Source: Phytoseiulus persimilis
Taxonomy: Eukaryota > Arthropoda > Arachnida > Mesostigmata > Phytoseiidae
NCBI GenBank assembly: GCA_037576195.1
Contig: CM075101.1
Span: 15,934,001 to 15,998,000, forward strand
DNA: 64,000 nt
Direction: 5' to 3'
Notes under the pieces: model-generated
Databases searched by the model: none
Seen by the model: only the letters and a program-made list of their open reading frames with translations
What the model was told of the DNA's origin: nothing
Program-made: the position numbers and the translations under genes
Shown here: positions 48,465-60,800 of the stretch, in pieces
Layout: each line of letters starts with the position of its first letter
Numbering within the stretch: the first letter of the stretch is position 1

Positions 48465-50431
48465 ATGGCTTCAGCCATTCATTACGCTGTTTACGCGGAC
48501 ACTCTGAAAAGCGACAAAATTCGTTCTCCGTTCCCCCCGGTGTCGAGCCTTTCAGGCCTGTTCGCTAGAGAGAAGATGTCGCATCCATTCGGTCCGATGG
48601 CTCTGCCTCTCCCTCCGGGTGGACTGCCGAAACTGGCAGGCCATCCCGATAATCCCGGGCTTGACATCTGGCTCCAGTTGACGAGAAACGCCGAGGTCCG
48701 CCACGAAGCCGAGCGCTACCACAGGCAAACCGAGTACGCCCATCAGACGGAACTGCCGGACTCCCCCTGCGATCTCCGCGTGTCTCCAAGGCCTATTTCT
48801 CTAGTCAAGCCGACGTACTCTGTGAGCAAAGCAGGTTCGCCTTCGAGTGGCGGGGCACCCGTGAAACGCCGCGGACGGGGTAAAGAGAGAATTTGGACTC
48901 AGATCGAGTGTTTCAACAACGACGCACAAGCGAAGGCTTTCGTTCAGGCAGAGAAGACCTGGGTGATGCAGAAGAAGACGCAGGTCCAAGAGGGCACCAA
49001 GGTCTACTACGAATGCTCAAAGTACAGATCCGCGAAGTGCCCCGCCGCTGTCTCCATACTGTATCACGCAAACAGCGACAAAGTTTCCGTCTTCAGAGCA
49101 TCCGGGGACCACAACCATGCCCCTTTGGAGCCGCGGCACAAGAACGGTACCGTAACGACCACCACCGCAAGCCTTAGCGCGAGACGTCCGGAAGGAACAA
49201 CGGTGATCAAAAATGGACAGGAGATCGCGAGACTCGCACTGCAGGCAGGCGGTCCGTATAGCCCCCCAGATGCGTATCGAGTCGAGGTTCCAACGCTTCA
49301 CCGCCCCGTCGCGACCTACCCCAATGTCAAAAGACCACCGGGGCCCGATCCAGCGGAGTTGCGTCAGAAGTTCAAACACATAATCGGAATCAACGAGACC
49401 ACGCCCCACATACGTGCACCAGAACCGCCTCACTTCGACTACACGAATTATCTCTTGCAACAGTATCCAACGCATCATCATCACCTTCATCATCATCCGG
49501 CCCTATCTCAGATTGAGTCGCCGCCGATCATCGCTTTCAGACCGCTGCCAAGGGAATCCAAGCTGAGCAGGGACGGCGACGGCGGGAGCAGCCCTCGAAG
49601 TGACGCAGGACACAGTCACGAGTCGGGATCGGAGAGTTCTACAGGAAGCCCCAACGACCGTGACACGGTTCGCAGCGTCATCTCTAGGACCCCATCGGCT
49701 TCCCTCTCTTTGCCCGATGCCAGCCGTTGCTTCGTTCCGAACTGCAAGAGCAATTCGGGAGTGGATCTGTCAGTGGCTTCGCCGCCGTCGTCATCGGGGA
49801 TCTCATCGTCTTCATCTTCTTCGATATCTTCCATGTGTAAACAACCTGCCACGATGGTTCGCTTCCCTAAAGACATCCTTAAGAGAATGGTTTGGTCGAT
49901 GAATGTCAACCGCACCAACCATGATGGATCTCTCTGCATCGCACAAAACGGAGACCACATCTGCTCAGCACACTTCAGTTCTGAGAGATTCGAGCAGAGC
50001 GGCGCTCTGAAACCAGATGCAGTCCCGACGTTGTTCGGACCGGACCTCGTGCAGAGAGACCCCGCTATCCTCGAACAAGATCACACCGACTGCAAGGTAA
50101 GCCCTCTCGACACTCATGTATCGAGATCCGATCACTATTATCATTTGACTGTTACGATCACGAAAGTTACCGAGTTCGACCGTTCACTCATCACTCCGAA
50201 TCATTCCAGGTCACTACCTCGAAAGAAGTTCCTGTGCGGCGGTCGAGGTTGTCTCGTAAGAGGGCCCGAAGTGCGAATCTCCTGAGGAGGCTACAAAGAG
50301 CCCAGCACACTGTCAGTAGACTCCGTCTCAACAGTCGTGCGCAGTGCGCGAAGATCAACATTCTGCGTCGGATGGTTGCCAAGTGCATGGTGGACCGCAA
50401 GAAGCGGAGCATCTCGAGCGACAGGGATTGA
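48465..50431 (+). CDS. FLYWCH/WRKY-GCM1-like zinc finger plus THAP-domain protein
   Basis: Two exons, 48465-50096 and 50210-50431, join in phase 0 to 617 residues. Residues about 135-220 form a FLYWCH/WRKY-GCM1-type zinc finger (ERIWTQIECFNNDAQAKAFV, then YYECSKYRSAKCPA, ending GDHNH). A linker has a His-rich run near residue 330. Residues about 420-525 form a THAP domain: CFVPNC, FPKD, W, CSAHF and the AVPTLF box. About 30 Ser-rich residues are inserted between its first cysteine pair and the FPKD motif. Exon 2 encodes a basic leucine-rich helix, like the coiled coils that follow THAP domains. Both modules bind DNA in other proteins, often in transposon-derived regulators, so a nuclear DNA-binding role is inferred. 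The 48465 start is the first ATG in frame; 48576 is an alternative. Confidence 0.9.
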
Positions 50432-52260
50432 GCATGTGAATTTTTGGAGTATGGTATCCCCTAACGTGTTTCATATTTATCCAAAGCGCTTACTAGATAT
50501 CTGATTTCACGCCGTATCCCACAACGTTCGGCGACGTTGAGATGAAGCCAACTTATTTCCAAAGTCGATGATCGAGAATTACGAGAAGAGAGTTCTTAGT
50601 CCGCACAACGACCACATCCATTTTTACAAGAAATTTTCTGAAGTTTACCTCAACCTGAAAGCCGGCGAAGCTACTCCTCAGCTCGGTGGGGTTAACCACC
50701 AAAGTTATTATCCCAAAAATGCTGATTGCCGTTCTGGCATCGCACCGCATTGCTGTCGATCTACCTTAAGCTCTCTCAAACTCATCGTTCTATCGATGCA
50801 TGATTGAATATGGATACGATTCTCATCTCGTTTGGTTGTCACCGATTGATAGCCGTCAGAACTGCGATACTAGGGCTTGGACGATTTTGCCCACGGCTCC
50901 GGAATTTCTAATTTGATCGTTTTCCGTCTTGGTTATTGTTGATTCGGGGACTTGTTTATGATTCCGAATAATCCGTTCACCCCTTGATTCACACATTTTA
51001 AGTTCACTGTACTGTTCGGGAGATGGTCGCAGGTGTTAACGTTGGGCTTTCACCGTCATGAATCGCGCATCAATCGTTCTTCATCATTTTGTTGCGAGGT
51101 GCTTCATCGAATCATTCATATCTTATTTTGTTACAAAAAAAAAGAAAAAATCCGTACAATATAAGGGCGACAAAGCTTCGCTACGTCCTTGAACTAAGGG
51201 AGACCCTGGGAGGGTCTACTGTACATAGGGTTGAATCATTTAACGAAAACAGGCTTCGGATACTTATCTGCCGAGAGCACTTGTTGCCGTTAATCTTGGT
51301 TGTTTCTATGAAATGTGGGAGCTTATGCTGTTCCGATTGTTTGCTTGGTTGGTTTGGGGCTGGTTCATTCACAGTCGATAGTTACTGTTGTTGGTGACGA
51401 TGGGTGTCGCGTTCTCGTTGTCCTCGTTACGCTTCTATTTGATTATGCCGGGGAGTCGTCGTGTCTCTCACCCGTTATTATATTTTGGTATATATATATA
51501 TAAATATATATTTAGTTCACACAGAACTTATTTTATTTTCATATACATATAACACACTTCGATTCCTCAACCACGACGTTGAGGCACCGTCGAAAGCCGC
51601 CACATTTGTGAGGTTTATTCCAAGCGGGTTGAACGTTCGGTTTGTGATCGTCTGTTTTGTTACGTTTGGTATTCAGGTCATAATGATAATAATATGGTGT
51701 TCATAATAAATATACACGCAGTTCATTTTGTTGTTGAGATCATGGTTGCTGGTTTTCGTTCTTGCCTCGCACGAGATGAATATCAGGCATTGTGCGCTTG
51801 GCAGTTTCCGATTGAAACCACTTGAAGACCTCGGAGATGTCTTCGAACGAATGGCGTGAGCGATTGCCGTCATATTGGATAAGAAATCAAGCTCATGAAG
51901 GGCATCCACCCCCAGCAACTCCCACTTGTCCTTTAACCCCAATATTCATGGACCCTGACATTAACCTCCGTATCCGAGTTTATGGGCTCGTCATCTTTTT
52001 GTCATCCTCGCTTCGCGGCGGCTTGATAGCTCCGAAGTTGGGTCCATTGCTGCTAACCGAAGTTGGGAGCAGGAGGCGAAATCTGTAGACAGAGCACTGC
52101 TCGACGGAGGGAGTACTAGCATTAAGTTCTCACATGGAGCTCTAGGTCTAACCAGTGAGAGAGCCGGATCCTGATTCAAGGCTCTGCTCCCGAATAAAGT
52201 TGCCCATGCCTCCATTCTGCTGCTACCTAAAGTAGGAAGCGTCAGCCTGATGTTTGTCTC
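50432..52260. other. Convergent intergenic region with 3' untranslated sequence
   Basis: No coding signal. The sequence turns AT-rich from about 50.8 kb, with an AT microsatellite at about 51489-51512. An AATAAA at about 51705 on the plus strand could end a long 3' untranslated region of the FLYWCH-THAP gene. The minus-strand signal for the facing gene lies at 52269-52274. Confidence 0.5.
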
Positions 52261-52268
52261 ATGTCGAC

Positions 52269-52274
52269 TTTATT
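52269..52274 (-). terminator. Polyadenylation signal of the LolA-like gene
   Basis: TTTATT on the plus strand, AATAAA on the minus strand, about 105 bases beyond the stop codon of the LolA-like gene. Confidence 0.6.
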
Positions 52275-52378
52275 CTTCAACCTCGCGGCGTCCGAGCGTC
52301 AACCACTCAAAAAGCAAGTCGAGCTTCTAGTACATCCAACATCCATCCCGGACTTTCGCCCGAGATCCGACGAGGAAG

Positions 52379-55300
52379 CTATTTGATCAAAAATTTATTC
52401 GCTGCGAAGGCTCCAACGCCGCCACCGACGAGGAGAACGGCGAAGGCGATACCCCAGACGAGAGCTCCGCTGTAGCCAAGAGTGACCTCCGGGAGATCCT
52501 CGGTGCTATCCTGTTCCGTCGTCTGTAAGTCGTCCAATATCTCATACGTTCCCCTCACTCTAAGAGATGCGGTTGACTTGGTTCTCTATACGGATTGGTC
52601 AGATAACAGTTGTACTCACTGACGTGTCGGGTTCAGGAGGCGATGGTGTCGTCCGAGACTCCGGAGTTGGGGGTCGAGGGGGCTCCGTTTGAGTTGAAGT
52701 CGACGAGGTCTCCGTTTGAGTTGAAGGCGACGAGGTCTCCGTTTGAGTTGAAGACGAGGTCTCCGTTTGAGTTGAAGCCGACGAGGTCTCCGTTTGAGTC
52801 GGAGGTGACGAGGGCTCTGTTTGAGGCACAACCGAAGGCGTAGTGGTTCGCTGTGCTATTTCGTGAGCTTCTGTCAACGAATCTTTGCGGATCAGGAACT
52901 TCACGCCGTTCACGTCGATAGTCTCAGGGGGCTCCGAAAGAGTTTTTTGAAGTTTCTTGTAAACCTCGACCATCCGCTGATCATCAGGGGCGTTTTCGGG
53001 AGCGTCGAACAAGTAAAATTGGAAGACGGCATCTCTCGAGCCCAAAATGTACTGAAAATGGAAACAAGCCTGATATCTTTCGGAGCACGAACCGCCATCG
53101 GCTCATCCCTGTATCGATATAGAGGCATGACGACGGACCAAGCACTGACAGAGCACTTGAAACGAACCGCTTCCGTTGATCCGAATCTGTATGAATCTGG
53201 ACTGAGTCCCGATTTTCTCAACAAAGCGTCTAACAGTGCTGCTTTGAAGAGCCCGGACTCCACGGCTGTTTCTATGTCGTCGTCCGAGTACGACGCCGAT
53301 GTCTGGCCTGAGATCGGTCGTTTTGAGAATTGAAAATATCAAAATATGCTCTCTCGTAATGACGCCACGAGATTTTGTATCCATGTGTGCGATTCGGAAA
53401 GCGGTTAACTGCCTCCCACGTCTCCTCCTGTCGTGACTCGAGGACGCCGCAGAGAAACTCACCATCGACGATTATTTGAAGGTTGAGCTTGCGATCGATG
53501 CCGAAACAGGGCTCAAGCTCGGTGAAGTAATCCATGTACATCTGCTTCTGCTCAACGCTCCTTATATCGTAGAGGCTGTAGGACTCCTTGTAGGGAAGGC
53601 CATCAGGGGGTTGAATAAAAATATCCAAATGAACCTGTGGATTAGATTCCGTTGCAGTGTGATTTTCCACCGTGGAGAGTATGCCGGATTGTCATCGAGA
53701 GGCAACGCGAGGAAAGCTCGCGATGAGTACTCACCAGGAACTTCTTTTCTCCGTCGGCGGTTTTTATATCTCCGATGCACCACTCCCAAACTGAAGCTGT
53801 ACCTTTCTCGGAGATATAATCATCTCGGGGGCCAGAGACGATATCACATTCAATTCCGCGTCGCTTCGTCTACATGAATCTCAGTGTCAAAAAAGTCTGA
53901 CGCTTTCTCAGGGTTACTTCGAACGGGACCGGACGAATCGTGTCGGATGTCGATCAACCGTGCGAGTACTAAGGCAGCAGATACAATTCGGGAAACGGAA
54001 ATTCTCACCCTGGTCTTGATCTTGAATCTTTCACCCACTCCAAAGAATTCCGGCGCTTTCTTCGCCCTGAAGTCCACGAAGGTCCAGTCGAGTCTCGTTA
54101 AGTCGGAAGCTTCTAATTTGTCACAGTCCTGAATTCTTGTATCCGGATTCGTGATGTTGTAGACGAGGTCTGAAGTTCGACGTCGCAAGGGAGGGAATTG
54201 AATCGATCCCAGAAGGAACACCCGAGAAGAACTTTGGGGAGTCAAGCGGATTGTAGAACATTTCTTACTCACTCTGACTGGTCGATAGGAAGAAGTCGTT
54301 CACCCCGTTATCGATACGGAGCAAATCCCTCTCGAAATCCAGTGCAATCTGAAGTTTGTGGTTGCTATACTCAATATTTTTACCATATAGATTGGAGGCT
54401 CCACCTCCTCCTCGACATCGGTTTTACACCCAACCTATTCAGAGAACTACTCAGAGCCCGAAATCTACTAGGACCATCATATGTTCTGAGGCTCTGACCG
54501 CGGCGGTCAACCCAGACTGTGAGCGTGTACTTTGGAAACGGCGAAACAAGTCCGCCTTCGTACGGGAAAAAAACACAAAATACCGCAGAAGGAAAAGCCT
54601 ATCAGATAACGGACTTTTTGTATGACAAACTTGGCGGATCACGAACTCATCAGATAGCGAACTCGGCAGATAATGAACTCATAAGATAACGAACTTTGCA
54701 GATGAGTTCACTCCATCACAAGCTCATCCGAGTACCCTCTCGGAACGCTCCCAGCTCCCCGAAAGCTCAATGTTAATCCAACGCAGAATCGTCCTTTGCT
54801 AAATTCTCGATTCGCCTCGGAGTCATCTGGGACCGTCTCTTGAGCGAACCCGGATCGCGCCCGAACGGTTGTGGATTCATCTCGGTGTAGCCGGATTCAT
54901 CTCTGGATCGCTGCAGAATCATGTCCACAACACCCCCAAATTCATTTCCCAGAACTATACCCAGTTTGACCGCGAATCATCACAAGAACTCCATCGGAAT
55001 CAACTCGGAATGATTTCCAGCAGCCTCCCGAATTTCGACCTGGGTAGCGAAATCCCTTTGGTTCTTCACCTGATCAGTTTGTGATCTGATAAGTTCGTTA
55101 ACTGCCACGGTTGTTCTCTGGTACAGCTCATTGGGAAAGAATGGAAGGAGAGGGTTCGTCATCTGGCACACTTTTCTGAGAGATTATCGTTCGACCAAAT
55201 AGTCGTTATCTGCGGGATTTTGGAGTGGTATTTTTGCGTGTTCTCCACCACTCGCCGGAGTTCACCACTTTGCAAGGGCCGGAAAGACAGCGTGGCGCTT

Positions 55301-57857
55301 TCCGACCTTAGCTTCGAAATGAGCTTGTCAGAATCCACATCTCTCGTGAACCTTTTGTTTGAGGCCTGCCGAGGTTTTGCTTGACCGTGTCCATGATTTG
55401 GGAGCAGAGGAGACTGGCTATTTTGAAGTCTTGGGACAGAACATATTCTTCGCGAGAATCGGGCTCTCCTTTCTGTTTGGTTCCGAACATATACATACAG
55501 ATTCAGCATTACAGCGGCACTTCTGAGCATTGAATCATTTGAACTCTAGATTTGGGTTTGGGTGGACAGCTCGGGTCAAAATCTCAAACCACGATCTTGG
55601 GTTGCCTGTGAGGAATGCCACAGGTTCGCTTACATCGCTTGTCGTCACTCTGCCGTTGACGACTTGCTCCGTGCGTAGAACCAGAGTTGACACATTGAAT
55701 ACCGGGGGTATACCGGAACGGCCATATCCCGGACACAGAACGCCAGCTGCCGGGCTCGCATCCTCCTCGACCGTGGTGTTCCAAACGAATTCCACAATCG
55801 ACCACCGCCCGATGCGTCTGGTACCTATGGACAGATCGAGAAACGCCCCCTCACTATGAGTCTGTATCGAGAGCTTCTGCCGCCCAAAACTTTCCAGAAT
55901 CTTATATTGTTGCATGAAAAAAACTCATTGAAGCGGGAATCACTCCGTTCTTTGAGCGTCACCGTTTGTCACGGAGCAGGTCTCGATGGTGAGGGGGATA
56001 ATGTCATAGTAGTCGTATCGTCCATCCTCTCGTCTCTCGAAAGTCATGTATGCGGTCTCAACGTAGTGTTCCTGGTCTGAGCTATCAGACAGATCGATCC
56101 AAACCTTCTCAGCTGGCAGTCCCCGCTCGACGATTGGTTGGCTGACATTCATGATCTTGTACTTTAGTTCCCTGAGAGAGAAAGAATTTCCGCATGTTGA
56201 AGAAATATTCACGAGCTACTGAGGACGAACAACAGAACCCCAGTGATTTCGAAGCTTTCGGAAGAGTCCGACAGACGATGGAACGCGGAAGGATGGCGGG
56301 TGATAGTCAGAGAAGTTTGCCAGTTAGCCAGTCCCGAATTGACGGGAGGAGCACGCTCCGTTCAGCCATCGAAGGAGCTCTATGAGCCACAACCCCGATC
56401 ACGGAGAAACCCTTCTTCTAGTGTTCTGTTGCTAGGATTCCTACCCTCCACTGTGATTCCAAACCGGACGTAACGATGATATGAGACTTCTTGCGTGGGA
56501 ATTTCGGGCTTGGAAAGGCGCGCCAGAAACTCAAATCACTCCCCGACATATGAGAGCATAAATGAGCCAGAAAAATTTCGGAGACCCATCACACCTTGGC
56601 ATGGAATTGGAGATAATTAAAGAAACTGATTTCACCCTTGCTGAAACTTTTGCCTGAGAAAATGGATGCAAGTTTCTGACCATCTGATCCAAAACGCTTC
56701 TTGAGGCCCATCATAAGATCAGTTTGAGCAGCCTGGTATGATGAAAGTCGGGCTCAGCATCAATTCGGAGGAATGGAGCAGGGGCGCGTTTTCGTCTGTC
56801 TGTCCCGGGCGCCCAATGGCAAGGCAACCCACGAGCGCCACTGCCGGTAGTACCAAGTCACAGCTTCGGATCCCGAGGGACGGAGGAAACCAGTCACTAT
56901 TTCTCAACTGCGTAGCCGTGTGCAGGGTGATTCCGGATACTTACGTCAGAGTGGTGTAAATCGGCGCGTATATAGCTTCGGAACCGAAACTCCATGGTTT
57001 TAAATGCGGTATCGTGGGGTCATTGTTGACGAAAGCTACGCACTCCGCTGGAAGAGATAACTTTCGTTTAGAACTCATTCTCCAGGAGGAGCGCCGGAAT
57101 GCTTTTTTCCCAGGTTGAGAATAACTTTCCTTCTAAAGTTCATGCACTTTGTCTCATGAACTCACCCTGGCCCAGCTGCAAGAAGACTTGGCCCTCTTTG
57201 AGATCACCGAAAAACGCGGATGAGGATGTCTCCTCAGAATCTATTCGGAATGCTGTTTTGTTGATCGAGCCCCCATCGGAATAATAGACTTCTTCGAAGT
57301 AGTGTGCTGAGTCCACAGAGAACTTCTCATTACAGTCGTCGACTTCGGTCGTCACGTATTCTCCAACAGCACGGAAGTTCCACAATCCGTTGACCTGCAC
57401 CCCAGTTCCTGAAGAATTCAAATCAGAAACAGTGAAAATGCAGACAATCTGATTGGAAGTCTCCGTAGAGTACTTCTTAGCGAGTGCAGGGGAACTGCGA
57501 GCGCAGACAGCTTAGATCCAAGGTGCGCTCAAGGAATCGAGAATCAGTCAAGGAGACCAGTTTCTAGAAAAAACGTTAGTGCAGTAGACATACAATCAGA
57601 ATGAAGGGGACTCGTCAGGAGAAGACATGCTCATGATCAATCTCCTTCTCCAGAGACCCTCTTTATGACAGCGGTATGTGCGGAGAAAGTATTTGCGGCA
57701 ACATCTCCTGCACTCAGTCGTTCACAGCCAATTTTCGGAGAAAGACTGTGCCGTAAGCTCCACGAAGTGTATTTCAGACCTTTCAGTGTCGGACCGAAAA
57801 GTGTGCAAACTCACCTACGACCACAAGCAGGAGACAACACCGAGCCGCAGTGGCCAT
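52379..57857 (-). CDS. LolA-like domain type I membrane protein
   Basis: Eighteen exons keep one frame from ATG 57857 to TAG 52379: 57857-57815, 57408-57166, 57047-56945, 56863-56833, 56732-56595, 56508-56445, 56254-56239, 56171-55973, 55876-55634, 55365-55307, 55175-55070, 54348-54273, 54169-54009, 53869-53735, 53634-53463, 53307-53093, 53051-52620 and 52522-52379 (859 residues). A signal peptide (MATAARCCLLLVVV) is followed by extracellular repeats of the LolA-like fold. Family marks are RGLP..VW, CPG..(S)GIPPVF, GTASVWEWCIGD, ELEPCFG and GLFKAALLDALLRKSGLSP. A Ser/Thr/Pro stalk, one transmembrane helix (ALVWGIAFAVLLVGGGVGAF) and the tail NKFLIK follow. Animal LolA-like proteins are surface proteins of unknown ligand, compared with bacterial lipoprotein carriers; lipid binding is inference. 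The 16-base exon and the join at 55634/55365 are the least certain. Another protein-like stretch at 55472 to about 55385 is left out because it breaks frame. Confidence 0.8.
52655..52825. repeat. Coding tandem repeat of about 30 bases (mucin-like stalk)
   Basis: Five to six imperfect units of 24-30 bases, each with GAGGTCTCCGTTTGAGT on the plus strand. On the minus strand they encode TQTETSS-type units of the stalk of the LolA-like membrane protein. One unit is six bases shorter, so copy number can change without frame loss. Threonine/serine density suggests O-glycosylation. Confidence 0.8.
54620..54720. repeat. Degenerate short tandem repeat in an intron
   Basis: Variants of AGATAACGAACTCATC (about 17-20 bases) recur four to five times, in the intron between the 55070-55175 and 54273-54348 exons of the LolA-like gene. 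Confidence 0.5.
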
Positions 57858-57999
57858 GATGGAAGTTCTGTCTTTTCTCAAGACAACAAGTGGTCACTAC
57901 GTTGACAGCTTAGTTTGACAACTCCCTCCGAGAGCTTAAGCTGAGCCGTTCGCCCTCGTATTGAGTCAGTTCACTGTTCGAGCGATAGACTGAGCGGCA

Positions 58000-59960
58000 T
58001 CTACGCAATTGAGGGTGCCACATGTGCGATTCTTCCAATTCGATGCAAGGAAGATGAATCCGATCCGTTCCCGTGAACCTGGATTCCCGATCTGTCTGCG
58101 ATTCGGAGGCATATCGAGCTGGTTCTGGACAGAATGGGAGCGACGCTCTTGAGGAAGTCCGGAATCAACGATCTTCTGAGAAGAAGCGAGTCTTTGCTTC
58201 CGGTTTCGGAGAACTCTGATTCCATCAAGTGTCCCGTGTCAAAATCCCGCTTCAGTCAGTAATTCATCGAGTCCATTTCCGACAACGTAATTTTGAGCTT
58301 TCCTTGGAAACACAGGAATCGGAGAGGAACTAGGAGTGGGTCGTTCCCGAGATGAGCGCAAAATAACGTTGTCCGAAATCGGCTCGATGAATTTTTGACT
58401 GAAAGGTCGACCGGGAGAAATTTGGAGTCACTACGTCTTGAATCTGGGCTCTCCAATTGCGAGCCATCGTATCCAGCTGATGTTGCGGGCCACTCGAAGA
58501 ATCTCGTCCTCCCTGCGATTCTCCCTGTAACTCCTCATCGAGTCCGAAAGCGACGATACCTCCACTGATGGAAACACAAATACAGTACCACACTACTCGA
58601 ATATGGCGTTGTGAAGTCAATCTGACCATGTCCATTCGTTCCCGAAATTCACCCTCTGACAATTTTGGATCCTCAACCCTCGGAACATCCCCAAACCTAA
58701 TCGACCGGGTGCGTCAGATTCGCGTACCATGCTTCCGAGCGGTGGAAAATTCTTTGCGCGAGCACGTGGGCGGGAACTATGGTACACGAACCAGGAGTGA
58801 GAAATTCTGTGTAACAGTTTCCGAAGCTTCCTTCTTGTCTGAGATGTGGCTGAAGGCGCCGAACCGAGCAGGAATGATTTGACTAAGGACACGAGAACGA
58901 GAATTCGGGGATCGATCATTTCTTGACTGTAACGACCTCGATCATATCAACCTGAAGCTCAACCTCAACGAGATCTAGCCCGCTAAGAGTCGCCTTTTTC
59001 GGAGAGAGTCACCACCCATAATGCTTTGAGATGGTCTTGACGGAAGCTCAAATCGGCTGCACAAAGGACGCACGGATCGTCACTATTCGCAAAATCTCAT
59101 TCAAGGAGTGATCGAACTCGCGGAGTGACTTGATACAACATTTTGGGGATCCCTCGGCATCATTTCGACCAAATCTCGACAGGCCGTCACAGTCCTGGAA
59201 TATTGTCGAAGCCATCCAATAGCTCTAGCTCGAAGCCCTCGCGAAAAATGCGGAACAAGACAGAATCATCTTCGAATGACGCGACAACCTGCAAGATCTG
59301 TTCCAAAAAATATTTTTGGAACGATGCGACGCACTTTCGATCCGGAAAACGGACCCGAGGATTGTATCCTATCTGAGACATGCTGTGTCTCAAAACCTGA
59401 ATCTTGTCGACCTCGAATACATCAACCTCTATTATATCGAAGAGTTCTGACATTCATTAATCATATAACCGAGGTTTCACTGTAGTTCCATACTTGCTGA
59501 GTATTCTTCACCTAGGGAAGGATCGTCGATTTCCGGCTCATCAAGGAGTCACGGAATCAACAGCGAGGAGGTTAATAAAAAGAAGAGGTCATTCAAAACG
59601 GTTTGCTGGCGAACACCCGGGTTCCTTTTGCGAGTCGTATGCCTAGCCAGCTCAAATTCGATGGAATTCAATGTTGACGACGATTTCTATGCGGACCTCA
59701 AAAAAATTGGGCGAACTCCGCAAATCTCCTAAACGAAAACTTCATCATATACGCTTGAACAGAAAGCCAAAACTATCATCTCGAAGTTCTCTGTCGATCA
59801 CTTTTGGATGTTCGACGAAATGGCGGCCAAACTTGGCGCTGAGAATTCCCGACCCAAACTAGCCACCTTGTACTTAGTTGATGACGAATGCAATAGAGAT
59901 TAATTTGATCCAGGCGCCCACCTATTTGGATGGGTTCATTGATATCCACGAAATTCATCA
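58000..59960 (-). CDS. Partial minus-strand exons, possible paralogue of the LolA-like gene
   Basis: Several minus-strand stretches look coding but were not joined. At 59453-59187 there is an acidic, helix-rich part (SELFDIIEVDVFEVDKIQVL, later FREGFELELLDGFDNIPG). At about 58980-58920 lies GLDLVEVELQVDMIEVVTVK, similar in pattern to the start of the first stretch, as if duplicated. At 58228-58000 lies a part with SLIPDFLKSVAPILSRTSS, where the upstream LolA-like protein has its C-terminal helices. They lie immediately upstream of the complete LolA-like gene in the same orientation, as expected for a tandem duplicate, intact or decayed. Confidence 0.3.
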
Positions 59961-60579
59961 CATTGTCCTCTAAATCGGCGGCGACTTCTCAGCCGATCGT
60001 TAGGGCCCCGATCCCCGCTTCTGCAGTGGATTATCCGTTCTCTTATTTTCGATGGTCAATGGCCTCCTAGCCGGCCAAGAACCGGTTGAATCCAGAATGA
60101 AACGCAAAGTACTCTCTTTCTTACCGCCGAAGTCTCATAGGGATCGAGAATCAGCCTTCGTGGTTCCCAGGAGGTCACCGACCAGAATCTCTCATCCTAA
60201 TAGCGTATGGGAATTTGATCCAAACGCGCTCGAAACATCCAAAAGACTACGAAAATCGCAAAGCCTCATCCAGAAGATTTATCATAGGAATTTTCGCCCA
60301 TTGAGATCGCTTTGTTCCAATTCTGGGCTCTTTTGCATCTGGCGCCCAGCGAGTTGAGCTTGAGAAACATTCTGTCGCTATGATTTTCGAGCCTGCGCGC
60401 CGGACCCAGTCGCGAGTTTGCAGCTTATTCCTGCGAGTTTGCAGCGCTGTCTCTCTAGTCGGCATGGGTCCTTTGCGAGGATGTAATGTGCGATGTAATG
60501 GGACTTTCCACTTCCAGAACCTACATCATGGGAGGCTTCCGTGTGCTGCAAGTGGCGGGGAAATTGTAGTGTGTAAAGA

Positions 60580-60800
60580 TCAATCAGGCTGATAGACTTC
60601 CGCCTCGCGCTCTGACTCAAAGTCCCCTTTAATGTAAAACTTGTACTCATTGTGACTCTCTGGCAGCTCGTCGATCTTACATCCTTCTCGCACCTGTACA
60701 GCGTCTCTGGAGCCCGGAACAAGCTGGAAACATTTCTTTCTTGACCCGATCTCTAAGTTTCCGCTAGTGATTCTCACAGCTCCCTGAAAATTCAGAGGCG
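60580..60800 (-). CDS. Exon resembling a LolA-like segment
   Basis: Acceptor CTGAATTTTCAG near 60790 opens a phase-0 exon (about 60788-60690) reading GAVRITSGNLEIGSRKKCFQ, then LVPGSRDAVQ, with a GTGCGA donor. The 'K.C...P...DAV' pattern matches the segment after the cysteine in animal LolA-like domains. Open sequence continues past the donor to a stop at 60580. It lies just beyond a polyadenylation signal (AATAAA at about 60850, minus) that would close the gene ending at 61010, so it belongs to a different transcript. Confidence 0.3.

Noticed and set aside
49017-49496. Minus-strand frame of 159 codons in the FLYWCH-THAP gene
   Set aside because: Shadow of a long, domain-confirmed exon on the other strand.
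51480-51520. AT-rich microsatellite as a possible origin or regulatory element
   Set aside because: Simple TA repeat in a 3' flanking region; no further signal.
53476-53877. Plus-strand frames across 52.6-57.4 kb
   Set aside because: Shadows of the minus-strand LolA-like exons, which have phased splice sites and a terminal transmembrane segment.
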